DNA of 64,000 nt from contig JACYXH010000009.1 in NCBI GenBank assembly GCA_026745465.1, forward strand, positions 122,501 through 186,500, read 5' to 3'. Below, piece after piece: positions 49,788 to 62,821 of this stretch. The notes below the pieces were generated by a model. That model was not told where the DNA came from, ran no database searches, and saw only the letters and a program-made list of their open reading frames with translations. Source of the stretch: Lota lota. Taxonomy: Eukaryota; Chordata; Actinopteri; Gadiformes; Lotidae. The position numbers and the translations under genes were made by a program. Numbering within the stretch: the first letter of the stretch is position 1; the number at the start of each line of letters is the position of its first letter.

Positions 49788-52015
49788 CCAGAGACTCATT
49801 TTCCTTTTCAGCTTGAAAATATAAGTGTGTGGACACTTCTATCCATTTAGTCTGGTAGCTTTTGAAGGATAAAAAACACTAGTATTTCTGTTTCGATTGT
49901 CAGACAAGCAACCCAGCCTTAACTGTTTGTTGGCCTGGGATAGACTGCAAGTTAAATCTACGTTATTCCACATTCTTCTACTTTTCACCATGACATCCCC
50001 ATTGACCCACAGGATAACAGCAGGATTTAAAAAAGCAAACATGGTAGCACTTCCTAGAATAAAGAGTACTTTTTTCATCAATTCATTGTATGTTGTTGTG
50101 ATGAGGTACTTACTTGACACTATTGTACAACCTACATGCAATCAGGAAGCTTAATTGTATGAATCAAATGATGTTTAGATAAAGATCCAAGGTTATATGC
50201 TCAATTAAAAAAACTAAAATATGTATTTATATTCTACCCCATATCTTTATTTTAATTTGGACCTTTCTAGTATAAGGGATGTAAAACCTACTTAATGCAA
50301 GCCTCCATTGAAAAGTGCTAAATAATATAATATAATCAAACATAATCCCATTATAAAGGCTGTAGCCCAATGAAAGAGATGTGTGTGGAGATGTTTCATG
50401 TGTTTAGCTTCAGCTATGAGTGGGCAGGAGCGCAGAATCAAAAGGGAAAGGTGCTAACAACAGATTTGGGCGGTCTCTCGCATGTCCCAGCATATTGGTA
50501 AACATCGTTAATCAAAAGTGAGCAGATGGGGACGTTAATTGCAGCTGAGGAAATAACAAGACCCAGGAGGGCGCTTCTATTTATCGACACCTCCGTCGTT
50601 GATGATAAGGGCCGGAGTGGAAGGAGTGTGTGGAAGTGGAAGAGAGTCTGTGCGCATGTCGGAGTGCTGTGGGCTTCTGTTCTTTCGGAGACTCGTCATT
50701 ACGTAACGTTTCATGGGGTCCTCTGCGGCTGTACCCCGGAGGAGATGTAATTGTCTCTCATTTATTATATTACCCCCCATGCCATCAGTGGCCTTTGCCC
50801 CCAATGGGACTCTATTGCTTTTTACTAAGGACCATAATATGTTGTGATGACTTAAAGATATTGGAGGAAATCAATGACCCACACAACCTGCAGAGTGTAT
50901 ACAATAGCCACACCAACCTGTAAGTTTCATGTCACTCTAATTCTTTGCATGGTTGATTTAGTCTATCTGTTAAGATAGACAAAGATGGCAAGTTGCAATT
51001 ATAGTTCCAATTTGAACATTTGTGAGGACATCCGGTTTTTCATGAGTGTGTGATTAAGGTTCAATAGCAGCTCATCCCAAGACAAATATACTGACACAAT
51101 AAAAAATAAAAATTTGAACAGAGAAAACGGCACAGCCCTTTCATGTAAACAAACTGTGCTCTTGAAGCATCTGAATCAATCAGCGTGCAACACTATGCAT
51201 CCAACAACGGACTAATTGATGCACTAATCCAGTCACTAAGTACTGCAGACTATAAGTAAGCAAACTCAACGCACACAGTCATTGATGTTGTGCTTCCCCA
51301 AGCACCACGTAGGGCTAGAGTGACAGAATACCTATGGAGTCCACACCGCAGAATTAAGCATGGACTCCCGATCTAGGAGGGGTCATGACCTTTGGCTTAA
51401 GTATAGCGTGGCATTGTTTCTGGTTAACCCTTTACTGGGTGGGCCATAGTTCCAATCTATCAATTCATATATGTGTTGATTAATTCAGCCTTCTGAACTG
51501 ACAAGAAGTCTATGTTTCTTTAGTCCATCCACATTCCTGGCTATATGTAACACTTTGCAACGGTGCTGCATGCAAAACATACAACAAGTTTTTGTGAGAC
51601 ATGGGGTTATGATTGTTGCTGCTTCTTATAGAAGGTTCAAGAACAGCCGATGGCAATAAAGGGGAGGGGGAGGAGATGGTGACAAAGAGAGGACACAGGC
51701 AGAGATACTTGTAGGCAGACTAAGATGGGAATCGATCGAGGATGTACAGCCCCATCCAACCAACGACCAACATGGAGGTTAAAGGAGAAACCTGCACTGA
51801 GGAATGTCCTATAGTGAGTAATTACAATAGCACCACTCTTAACACACACAACTGACCTGCCTTTCGTTGCCCACCCATGTTTATAATCAGTGCTCATAAT
51901 GAACACAATCCATAGGTCTGCTAGGTTAAGGTCTTCAACAACCTTGCTCCGAGCAACAACAGCCAGCAAGGATGAACAACGACGCCACTTCGACTGCCAT
52001 CACCCCAGTACACTA

Positions 52016-52029
52016 CTGCCCCCTTGTGG
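52016..52029 (-). promoter_or_regulatory. CTCF-like core motif
   Basis: The minus strand reads CCACAAGGGGGCAG, one mismatch from the CTCF core. It lies about 2.8 kb downstream of the dhrs13-like cluster. Confidence 0.35.
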
Positions 52030-53985
52030 TGTGAGAAAAAAACGACAGCCATAGGAGATTTGACAGACACTTCAGATAAAGTAAGAATGTCCAGCAACTA
52101 TTGTGGCTGGTGACGGCGGTATGTAAAACTAAGCCCGCACATAGACTTCATAAAAGCAGGTTGATGCCTACCAGGGTCAGGCTCCACCACCCCAGTAACT
52201 TTCAGCCTTAATGTACCCCTATTACAAAATAAATCTGTATTACACTCTGGCCTGTTGTCATATTTGAGACCTACACCCACCCTCGGTCTAACCACCTGCC
52301 TTTAAAGCTAGCCTTCCATTGACTTAGTGGATCTATTGTTGGCAAACTAGACTCCTCTTCTCTATCTCTAGCCTGTACCTTTATTTAATTATATACCAAA
52401 CTAGTCCAACAGAATTTCTATCTTCTCTATCATTTTGATAGATTTAATAAAATAAAATAAAACCTATGACAAACATAACTGTGTTGCCCTCCGCCTTCAT
52501 TTAATACTGGATCTATTGTTGGCACACCAGACTACACACCTAGTCTACGGGGCACTTGAATTCTTGCTTAATCTTGCCTCTGCATTAGGGTGGATGTTTA
52601 ATCCCAAAACATTTAAAACCCTACAATAATGAGGCTATATAAATCTTGTTATGCATGACTCATGCGGATATCATTGTCAACGTGTCCCCTTAAAGATTTG
52701 TATTATTTATCACAAAAAGAAATTATGGTAATATGCAAAGTCTCCATCCCTGTCATTTTGAATCCCCATGTATAGGGTATAGCCTACTGCTCATGAGGAA
52801 GCAGCTTGCTCGATTGCAGTATGACTGAATTGTCGCCCATCATTCAGCACATGGATAGCGTCACTTGCATGGTTGTTCATTTTTCTAAAATCATCAACTG
52901 GCTTTATGTATGACCAGACTTCCTGTTTTTGTCATGTCTTAAGGTGGATGACACAACAATAAAATACATATAATGGCTAAAACGTAAGTTGAACTGAGTA
53001 ATTAATTAAAACAATCAATGATAAACATAAAATCAAAAACATTCTGTGTGTAGGAAAAGGTAGTTCATATCATATGGTCTGACAAAAGGAATACATGGTG
53101 TGACAAGAGAAAGTCACACATGATATAAATGTCACACAACATGATATACGTAAGTGTCACACCATATGATATACAATATTCTGCCATCAAGAGCAACAAT
53201 GATGAGCATACCCATTGCAACATGGTAACATGTTTGTTTTTAATATTTATTGCTGCCATTTGAATGTAAAAAGCGTCACATTAAAAGACAACGGGAATGA
53301 GAACGGAAACTGGAGTGCGAAAAAGATTTGATTTACCTCAAAATGACAGTAGAAAACTCCCCTTGTAACCTGTTAAGATAAGGTTGAGACATTCTGAAAT
53401 GTCCTTGTACTACACAATATAGTGCCACACCGTATTACATCAATTTTTGAGGCAAAATCTATTAGATCATACCTACTTCAAAAATGTAAGAATAGAATTA
53501 CAAGGTGAAATCTGTTTTCTTATAATATACTTTGTGCAGGAGAGTTGCACTTACTTTGAGTAGTTTTATTCAATATTGACCGAACATGAAAAAATGGCCA
53601 AAAAAGGCCATGTCACATCAATCACCCATTATTATATCACTATTCATTCTGTATATGGACATCATTGCCTGGAAAAATACATTATATACATACATAATAC
53701 ATTAATGGTTGATTCAATGTGACTTTAATAGCAGTTCTTTTTAAGTATGTTTGCTTCATTCATGATTACTCGAGGGCAATAGGTGCAATGGGTGGTAATT
53801 GATAAATACAACATTCTTAGCCATTGTCCAATAGGAAACGGTCTTATGCTGTATAGTTTTTTGTTTTTTGTTTTTCATGTTTCCTTCCTTTGAAATTACT
53901 GACAATTATTATTCAGGGGGGTTTATAAATTAGGTGCCTCATAATGCTCAACAGAATAACAAAACAAAGATGTAAAGCTTATAGC

Positions 53986-53991
53986 TTTATT
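53986..53991 (-). terminator. Candidate poly(A) signal of downstream dhrs13-like gene
   Basis: The minus strand reads AATAAA about 825 nt after the stop codon at 54,815, giving a plausible 3' UTR length. Other signals nearer or farther cannot be excluded. Confidence 0.35.
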
Positions 53992-54814
53992 ACATTATAA
54001 CAAAAATATTGAACATTACACAAGATTTTACACGTTAATCCTTTATCCTTAACTTTTTTCAATAATTTGAGGTGATGGTTTACCATTAGCCAGTCAATGT
54101 ATGTGGGTTATTTCTTCCTTTATAGAGTTAAGATAGAAGAGGTGCGCCATTATAGTCAAATATGTTAACAAAATACACAATGCACGTTTATTAAATGAAA
54201 GATGCATTTCAGAGAGTTGAAAGGGGGGTGGTGTTTTTCTGCCATTAGGGTCCACAGGTGGAGCTTCACATTTGAGCCTGACTTTGACAAGCGGCTAAGG
54301 GAAAGGAAATCATCTCCCCACCCACTATCACAATGTTAAAAATGATTTAGGGGCAGGGCTATATTGCTGTCTCAACTCGCTAGAATCTACCTGGTAACCC
54401 AAAACTCCAGTACTCATTAACATACACAATCACTATTAACAGTAGCATGCTTTTAACCTATAAAGGGGCAATTTGAGGACATTTTTACTTTCTGCATTTA
54501 AATCCTGATTTGGACCAGGTTCAATCCATAGCACTACTAACCCACATCATTTTAGTTTTCAAACCCATGTCAAAACCTTAATCATTTGTAAAATAATAAG
54601 AATGTATCAGAATGGTCAAAGAAGAAGTCTTGCATCTTCTTGTAGTGCACGCATAATACGCACCTACAAATCCATCCCTTTATACAAATATAAACTCATT
54701 ACATTGTGGACAAACGTCTGCAAAATCTTTTTACAATTCTTTCAAATCCAGTTTAAATCCAAGTCTTCATCCATAGTTAGGGACCCTGTAATAATTCAGA
54801 CTAAACCGACCCGA

Positions 54815-57479
54815 CTAGCTAGTCAACCTCTCGCTTACTTCCCACAGCTTACTGGCCAGGTTGTCATCGCGGCCCTTTGCGCCCACTTGCTGTGGCCTAC
54901 AAGAGGAGAAGTAGCGTCCGCTGAGGGGTTCGATTCCAGCCTCCAGAGCGCAGTGCAAGGTGGTCTGGCTTCCTGCTTCAGTGTCCAGGAAGAAGAGCTT
55001 AGCCACAGGCGTTAGGAGGATCCGTTGCCACGCATGCATGTTGCGAAGTATCTCTGTATATACGACCCCTGGAAAGAAAGACAATATGTAAGACAAAGAT
55101 ATTGATTTTAACTGCAGCTGCAGATCAATTCTTTAAATTCATTATTATTACTACTAAATTCTCAGCACTTGTTTTGTGCAAATTTCACCTTAATACGCTA
55201 CCAGAATAAATCCACCTATGAAAAGCTGTGTTTCTTTGGTCTGTTTCCATGGGTTTTCTTTGCTAAAAACAAAATACACCGGTGAAACTGACCTGGGTGA
55301 AGGCTATAGCAGGTGACCCCGGTCCCCTCCAGTCGGTTTGCCAGCTCCCTAGTGAAGAGCACATTGCACAGCTTGCTGTTGCAGTACGACCTGATGGCGT
55401 ACAGCCACGCCGACTGGCTCCACATCAGGTCCTTCTCAGACACCAGCAGGGAACAATCAACAGCGCCCAAGCGGTGGAGAAGCGCCGACACGGTAACCAC
55501 ACGGCTAGGAGTGCACTGCTGGAGTCGCTCCAGCAAAAGGTTTGTGAGAAGGAAATGCCCAAGGTGGTTCACCCCAAACGCCACGCCAAAGCCGTCCTTT
55601 GTGTACCCGGAACCGATCACACCTGCAAAGTGAAAGTTGCATGTTGTAAAACAATAGTTCCTCGGTATAATTGAATCTTGGCTGATACAAAAGAACAATT
55701 CACATTCATATTAGCAATGTTTATTACTATTACACGTTAAAAGGACATTACCGGTCCGGGTGATCAAACCATCTCTCCTGGCTTCACTAAAACCTCTGAC
55801 ACCAATACAATTTGGCAAAGTTTATTCCTTTTACTTTTCCTTTTTTAACAAAGTAAGGCCACGCCCATATTCTGAATCCAACTGCTGCCCAGCCAAGGCC
55901 AGTCTGATGTTCATTGCAAAAAGGACCAAAAGGGAAAGGTACTTATCAATCCATAATTTAGTAACAATGGGACAAGCTGGCAGCCAACAATGTACATTAC
56001 TTTGCCTGCTGATACTTGAAAAATAACATTCAGCCCTTGAGTTGGTCAATATGTAAGGTATTTAGGGCATTTCAAATGTATACATATGCTAGATGTGTCT
56101 TGTACAAACCTGCATTGTTGATCAGAAGGTCCAATCTAGGCTCAGTCTTCAGGAAGGTTTCGGCAAAGGCACGAACAGACTTCAAGCTTCCCAGATCCAA
56201 CTGCATGAACATCACCTCATTGCTCCCGCTCTCCTTTAGGATATAGAGATATATAACACTGATAATAAAAACACAAACATGTCTATCAATTAACCTTTTA
56301 TTAATGATAATTATTTCAACAAAGTATGTGTTCCGTTAGTCACCAAAGCACTTTGCTATTACAATTATGATGAAACATACCTTGAGGCAGTTGGTCTTTT
56401 ATGATCAATTGGAATGCTTCAATTAATAAATACAAAGAATTGTAGGGTTATTTAAAATGCAATTTAATCTTCAAATAAGCACCTTAAACCTTAGCCATAT
56501 TTCTAGTATGGTTAGTGTTGCATTGTTAGATTAAAAAAACTCAGACTTTATGAGATCTGGGCAGTAGTAAGTTTTGCTTCCACTCCTATTGCCCCCATGT
56601 TGAATCCCCATTGAAAATTATTCTACCAGTAATTATGGTTTAAATTAGCCAAGGCTTATTATGTACACAACCTACGCTAGGGTAGAGTTTACCTGCACAA
56701 TGGGAATAGTGGTTATTGTATGCAATAAGGTACACAGTCTCATATCCATTACTTTTCTCTAGTTTTTCAAAATGAAAATCAAATGTAATACATTGACCTA
56801 TGCTCTCGTCAGAACTGCTGAATAAGTAGAACCGTACAAACCAAGGAGTAAAAACACATCCGGAACTCAGTTTGTCCAGTTAGAATTTCATACATCATAC
56901 ACATTCCTAAGTGACAGGCACCACAATTATTTGGTAACCTCACTTCAACGGCACTTCAAACACTTCAGACAGTGGAAATGACATACATGATGCATCTACA
57001 TCCTTTCTTTGTTGGACACTGCAACCATCTAGAGGCTTGCCAGTGAGTGATGATAATACCATGCTGGAGAGGATTGTGTCTGCCTAATTTGGTGTGAATC
57101 GGCCCTTACTCTTCGGATGTCATAAACAGCAGCATCGGCTTTTTCCTTGTTGCGGCAGGCCAGGATGACTCTGGCGCCTCTTCTGGCTAAATCCAATGCT
57201 GTGGCTTTTCCAATGCCAGTATTACTTCCTGCACAAGGAGGCAAGAACAAACGCACATTGAACACTGCAATCGAGTACAGCAAGTAAAACAATAAAAATA
57301 ATAAACGAATAGATGTGGATGTTGGGTTAATGTATTAATCTGACAACGTAACCAGTCACTATAGCAGTCTTCCCCTTCATGTTTGCAGAACTTGTGCATC
57401 TCCCTCCTGTAAGAAAATTATAGATAACTATAAGATATAAAGTGATTGCTCCCGCTAGAACGGTTAACACAACTGACAT
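54815..57479 (-). CDS. dhrs13: dhrs13-like short-chain dehydrogenase, copy 1
   Basis: Five exons, all joins in phase: 57,353-57,479; 57,110-57,228; 56,110-56,233; 55,293-55,622; 54,815-55,068, giving 317 residues. The ATG at 57,477-57,479 opens [20 protein letters not shown], one membrane anchor, so the enzyme should be anchored in a membrane such as the ER. The Rossmann motif TGSNTGIG is at residues 42-49, NNAG at 121-124, the active-site Asn region GVNHLGHF at 140-147 and the YxxxK pair at Tyr203/Lys207. The catalytic Ser position reads Ala170 (TVSALLH), so normal reductase activity is doubtful. The C-terminal [18 protein letters not shown] closely follows the DHRS13 family. It lies just downstream of its duplicate and near phf12, as in the mammalian DHRS13-PHF12 order. 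All introns are GT-AG. The retinol/retinal relationship (RDH-like) is family inference; the substrate is unknown. Confidence 0.85.
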
Positions 57480-57590
57480 AATCGCAATGTACTAAATCAT
57501 ATCATCAGCACAGAGTGTTTAAACCAAGGCTCTATAATAAGAAAGGTTTAAACAAATGGATACGTGAAACGTTTTGGTTCCGTACGAATA

Positions 57591-57632
57591 CGCTCCGGGT
57601 TGAGACGTTGGTTCCGTTGAGACGTTGGTTCC
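57591..57632. repeat. Short tandem duplication upstream of copy 1
   Basis: The unit TTGAGACGTTGGTTCCG occurs twice in a row about 120-150 bp upstream of the start codon, in the likely promoter or 5' UTR of the downstream dhrs13-like gene. Confidence 0.7.
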
Positions 57633-58079
57633 GCTATAGCCTCCACTAGGCTCACGTGTGCCTTTCAGTTAACAGAAGGAGAGAACACCAGTTATCCAAT
57701 GCCGATTTTTTTTTTCAGACCAATTTCCATACGTTTATAACACACTAGCGTGTGGCTGGCTGTCACTTCACACTGTAATTATGTAGTCCGGCCCACATGC
57801 ACAAAATCCTCTCAAAACCAAGCGATTGGTAACAGTAACAAAAACAAAAAACAGTATTTATTTAGCATGAAGCATTATATACAGAATTATAAACACAACA
57901 CTTTAAATGTTCCAAATACTCCAGGATACTCAGCAACGTATATCGTACTGTCGAGAGCATGTCTGCATCACCGTCTGTTATCGCAATTGCACTGCTCTTG
58001 AACGCAGGCTGTCTGGACTAGAGGGCGGTGAAAACGGCACTGCACATTACCAGGACTGCCAGCTATTGAGGGACCTCTA

Positions 58080-58894
58080 TGGAATCCGATTTGTGTCAAT
58101 ATAATCAAACGAAACTTCTAAAATTGTAAACAAAAATAAGATTTGAGAGTGAATAAAACTATTTCACACATCAAATGTAATCTCAAAAGTAAAAACAAAC
58201 GTCTTAACTTGGTCTTTTACATGTTTGATAATGTCATTTTGTTTACAGTTCCGTTTCTTTCTCAATGGTCACTGTCGGCTTTGCGGTTACGCTGCCAGCT
58301 GTCTCGTTTGCGCTGCATTACTTTTTGTTTGCAGTTGTGATACAAACCTCTCGCGTGGGCGGGATTTTTTGAAGGGGGTGCGCCCATTGGATAATTCGTT
58401 TTTAAGCGCTCGCTCAGTGGACGTTGTTCAATACAGCAAGCGCGAGGTTCGGGTTTGGTGACGGACACCCAGCGGCACTCGGACTCAACGTGAGCCACTA
58501 TCCAACGAAACAACGAATCAAAGTAGTTGAGAGGTCCACTCTGCGCATATGTCGATGTGTGTCTGACACAGCACCACTGAACGTTGAGTGCCGCTGTTAA
58601 GGGTGTCCGTAACCAAAACCGAAACTCGCGCTTGCTGCACTGAACAAGCGCAAACGCGACATTGAGGGCAAAAGTCTGCTCAGTGAGAAAGAAGCAGAGG
58701 GAACGGTAAACATAAGGACATCAAACATGTAAAAGACTAAGTTTACACGATTACACAAATAATTTGTTTGCAAGTTTTACGTTTTACTATTTTTTTGTTG
58801 CTTCGGTTAGTTTGTTTTATTCTCTCAAATTTTAATTTTAGTTAGCTATTTAGGAAGTTTTGTTTGATTATATTGCCACAAATCGGATTCCAAA
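58080..58894. mobile_element. Foldback element, 815 bp, non-autonomous
   Basis: The two halves are imperfect reverse complements almost to the centre (about 58,490-58,570). Matching pairs include GGAATCCGATTTGTG at the outer ends, the TCTTTTACATGTTTGAT blocks at 58,210 and 58,720, and the CAGCAAGCGCGAG blocks at 58,434 and 58,630. GACCTCTA flanks both ends exactly (58,072-58,079 and 58,895-58,902), an 8-bp target duplication. There is no coding capacity. Duplication length fits hAT-like or P-like mobilisation, but the termini lack the usual hAT CAG start, so the family is open. It lies between the two dehydrogenase genes. Confidence 0.75.
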
Positions 58895-59200
58895 GACCTC
58901 TACACGCAGAGGTGAAGGAGGTAGGCTCAGAGTATACTCCAGGACCGCAGACACCCAAGCCACCAAACTTAACTTACCGCCTGGCAAACTGTACCGGAGC
59001 ATACGCACCCTAACCACCACATTCAGGGACAGCATTTTGTTTTGCATTTGACAAATAAAGAACTGTGTAGCAGGTTGTCCAAAAAAAATGTTTGCCTTCT
59101 GTTTTAAATTCTTATTTCCTCTAAATCTGGCCAACTGCTCCTTTAAGAGAGCTATGCTAAATACGAAACAAGTAAAAGCATTTAAAGTATTTATGTTTGG

Positions 59201-59206
59201 TTTATT
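59201..59206 (-). terminator. Candidate poly(A) signal of upstream dhrs13-like gene
   Basis: The minus strand reads AATAAA about 315 nt after the stop at 59,521. A second AATAAA lies on the minus strand near 59,229, so the exact signal is uncertain. Confidence 0.35.
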
Positions 59207-59520
59207 GGTCGGTAATTATACAAGATTGTTTATTTATTCAAGCACTTGTAATTTCAGTAGGTAAAACCAATATGGGGAACAAACAAGACATGTATTTCAA
59301 GGGCTCAAAAATATACCCTTTCCATTTATCCAGCCCCTGCCCAAGTAGGCCTATGTAGGCTCCTCAATGAGTGGATAAAAGCAGACCAGTCACCGTAAGA
59401 GGAAAACCATATTGCAATTATATCTTTGTAAATTTGAGTAATACAATTAATAAATAATACAATTACATCACTTAAACAATTTTGTTCAGAGGTCATTACA
59501 ATTGGTCGAGTCATGTAGAC

Positions 59521-61161
59521 TTAGACTAGTCCGCTAAGTCTTTCACTCAGCTCCCACAGTTTTTTAGCTGCAACATCATCCTTAGCTTTAGGATAGAGGT
59601 CCTTCACTTTGCAGTTGGAGAAATATCTTCCACTGAGGCCTTCAATGCCTTCCTGGAGAGCACAATGCAGAGTGGTTTGGGCCCCCTGTTCCGTGTTCTT
59701 GAAGAAGAAGGCAGCGATGGGCTTGAGCAGAGCTTTAACCACCTTGCTCGAGTTGCGGCTCAGCTCAGAACTGATGGCTCCTGAACGAATGAAATAATTA
59801 GTCAATTAGCAAACCAATAATTGTTCTCGTAAAAAACTTGAACCCTCTCATTTTTGTTTTGTGAAGTGCTGTGTTTAGTTGGTCAGATTGATGCATGATT
59901 CTAGGAACTCGCCTGGATGGAGGCTGTAGCAGGTGACTTTAGTGCCCTGGAGTCTCTTCGCTAGCTCATGGGTAAAGAGAACATTACACAGTTTACTGTC
60001 ACTGTAGATCTGCATGGTTTGCCAAAACGAGGTCCCTGTGCCCAAAGCTTTGTGAGTGCTAAGACAATTAAAATCGATCTTTCCGAAGTTATGTCCCATG
60101 GATGACACGGTGACCACCCTGCTTGGGCCGCATGTCTTCAGCCTCTCCAGCAGTAGGTTGGTCAAGAGGAAGTGACCGATGTGGTTGACCCCGAACATCA
60201 TTCCCAAGCCATCTTCTGTCCTACCTTGCAGAAGGATCCCTGTGGAACAAATGGAGATAGATCAAATCCCTGTCTTTTATTCTTCTAAAGAAGGCCAAAT
60301 CAGCACTTCCCCATTCTATCTTAACTCGTTGGGGAAGCCTGTAGGAGAAGCGGGGTAAATGCATGCTTACTTTAAACATACTATGTTTAAAGGAGGCTTT
60401 GTGTTGAACCATGAAATCTGCATGGCCTGTAATACAAAACACTATTACTAAAAGGCATTGTATAATATAACTAACCAGCATTGTTGATCAGAAGGTCCAA
60501 TCTGGCCTCAGTTTTCAGGAAGTTCTCAGCAAAGGTGCGAACAGACTTTAAGCTCCCAAGATCCAATTGCATGAACACCACTTCATTGCTCCTGCTCTCC
60601 TAATACCACACAATGAAAGGTTCTCGATACACTGCTCCATCTGTCATTGCCATTTTAAATGAATGACAAACATGTATGAGGCTTTTACCGCTTTGATTTC
60701 AGCTAGAGCCACTTCTCCTCTCAGTTTACTACGACAGGCCAGAATGACCCTGGCGCCTCTTTTAGCCAAAGATATGGCCGTCATCTTTCCGATTCCTGTA
60801 TTGCTCCCTTCAGACGTATGGAGAGAAGGAATAACAATTGTATAATTAATGTGATTATTACTGATGATTATAGTCTTTATATAGTGCGTGTGTGTATATT
60901 GTGATTTAAATGTAGGTCTATAACTGTTACAACAATGTCGTAGACGTTTGTTCAGTTTCGTCGCAGTAACTCGTAGAAAGCAGGCGAATACACACGTTCA
61001 AATAACTTGTGGAGTTCCTTACCAGTCACAATCACAGTTTTCCCATGCAGTTTAGCTTTGCTTGTGCATCGCTTTCCTTTGACGACTAAATTGTGGATAA
61101 TATACCCAACGCCTATAACGCATCCAACAATCAATATAAAGTAGGACATCAAGTCAGACAT
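59521..61161 (-). CDS. dhrs13: dhrs13-like short-chain dehydrogenase, copy 2
   Basis: Five exons: 61,023-61,161; 60,689-60,807; 60,476-60,599; 59,913-60,239; 59,521-59,780, giving 322 residues, with intron positions and phases identical to copy 1. The ATG at 61,159-61,161 opens [20 protein letters not shown], a membrane anchor. Motifs: TGSNTGIG at residues 46-53, NNAG at 125-128, GVNHIGHF at 144-151, the catalytic Ser174 (TVSSMGH), Tyr206 and Lys210 (YSDSK). The full Asn-Ser-Tyr-Lys set is present, so it should be an active NAD(P)-dependent oxidoreductase. Intron 4 has a GC donor (CAG/GCGAGT at 59,911-59,912); the spliced frame [12 protein letters not shown] agrees with the sister gene. The C-terminal [18 protein letters not shown] supports DHRS13. 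Its start lies 1.7 kb from the phf12 stop. Substrate unknown. Confidence 0.88.
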
Positions 61162-62821
61162 ATCTGTCTTTAAAAACTAACGAGTTAGCCAGAATGAGAG
61201 GTAAAGCACAGGTAGAACTAACGATTCAAGAGCTATCGATATGCGGAACTCAAGACACACCCCCATGAGTTACAAAACCGGAAAAACATGGTCCTCTCGT
61301 ATAATGGTTTGGGTTGAGTTTCGAAATTATAAACGTAACAAGCTCGTACAATTATTAAGCAAAAACGTAAGTCTTAAATGCTGCTGGTAGTTCACATGCG
61401 ACTTCGTCAAATTAATGTGTGCAGTGTGATACACTTAATAACACCTGGTAGGCCTACAGAGTATATCTATTCACAGTATGTGTCGTTCGCAGCCTGGTCA
61501 CTATTGCATAACAGATGTCTTAGGTGATGTAGTGCAGAGACCTGTTGAACAGAAAATCCCTCAGAGGAACAACTCATGAAAGGCTGTTTGCACCCAGAGC
61601 CCATTGTGGCATCCTGATTCACCTTTCATAGACCCCTTTCCTGGTAAGCTAAACAAAATAAAACTAATAATGGTTCTGCCAACTATGCTCTGTATGCAGT
61701 ATGTATGCAGTGCTTTACGGTGTTATAATTAAACAGATAGGCCTACTTTCACCTGCAAATCATTTTGATTGCTTAAGCAAAACAGCCGGGACTAGACCAG
61801 GGATCAATGTATACACATATGAATCAAGCAGATAAGCATGTGTGGTAAATGGATTGGTCAGCTAAGCAGATTGATTCCTAATAATTAATTCCGAGGTTTT
61901 TAGGTAATGCAAGGGCCTGGAATATGAATCAATGAAAAACCATTCGACACCAAGAGCATTAATAATTGTTCTTAGAAAATCTTTTGATATTTACATGTTT
62001 CAACAGACAAGCAGATACGGACAAGGAGTGCCTATATACAAAGCAGCACAGGATGTTAAAATGAGTGCTAAAACAATACTCTATTTACACGTGACTAGAG
62101 ACGGAAACAATTTCTGACTAAGAAGACTATCACAAACTTCTGTTACTCAACCAGGTATTACAAATTCAATAAGGGTCTGTACAGTTTAAAAAAAGTATCT
62201 ACATTAAATCCAATGTTTCCCTAAACTGAGAGACACCGATTTGTATATCTGTACATAATATATACATATAGCTCAGAAGCATGTATGATTCCATACATAT
62301 ATAGCTACCTGTGGTGCAAACGGAGCAAGAGAAATTATGTGACTTCAATACTACACAAACAATGTTCTGTGCTAAATTATCTGACTGACAAATAAGGTAA
62401 TGTTACAAAGTTAACTACTATACTGGCAAAACAATTTATAATGAGCGCTGGTATATAATAAAGCTCGTGTCCCAATGGTCTTAATGAACTAACAGTTACA
62501 GTCAGTCCTTCAAAAACAGAAGATTGTCAATATTTTAAGTCCATGCAGAAATACAAACCGTTAAAATGGAAGAAAATAAAAAATGTATTTCCCTGTTACC
62601 CAAACATCTGCAGCTTCCCTTCATTGTTTCTTAAAAAGTGACCTAACATCCAAAAAAACCAAACCTCAGGAACAGCATAGACCTGGTGAAACGCAGGTCA
62701 TTAGAGACGCCAACCAACTAGAAATGGCTACCGCATAATTGCCGCTGTTGCTGTGGTTTGATTTAAATATTTGAAAGAAGGTGAAAAAGTAAAAATAATA
62801 GGGAACGGCATCTCCTATGGG
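61162..62821. other. dhrs13 promoter side and phf12 3' UTR
   Basis: This spacer must hold the promoter and 5' UTR of the upstream dhrs13-like gene and the 3' UTR of phf12, both on the minus strand. I could not find a canonical AATAAA or ATTAAA on the minus strand in it, so phf12 may use a variant signal (TGTAAA near 61,990) or overlap the next gene. No other gene is visible. Confidence 0.5.

Noticed and set aside
51637..52295. Two minus-strand frames of 110 and 65 codons as retroelement fragments
   Set aside because: No RT, endonuclease or gag motif could be recognised in either.
53065..53259. 64-codon hydrophobic minus-strand frame as a small membrane protein
   Set aside because: It follows a degenerate ~25-bp tandem repeat and has no supporting context.
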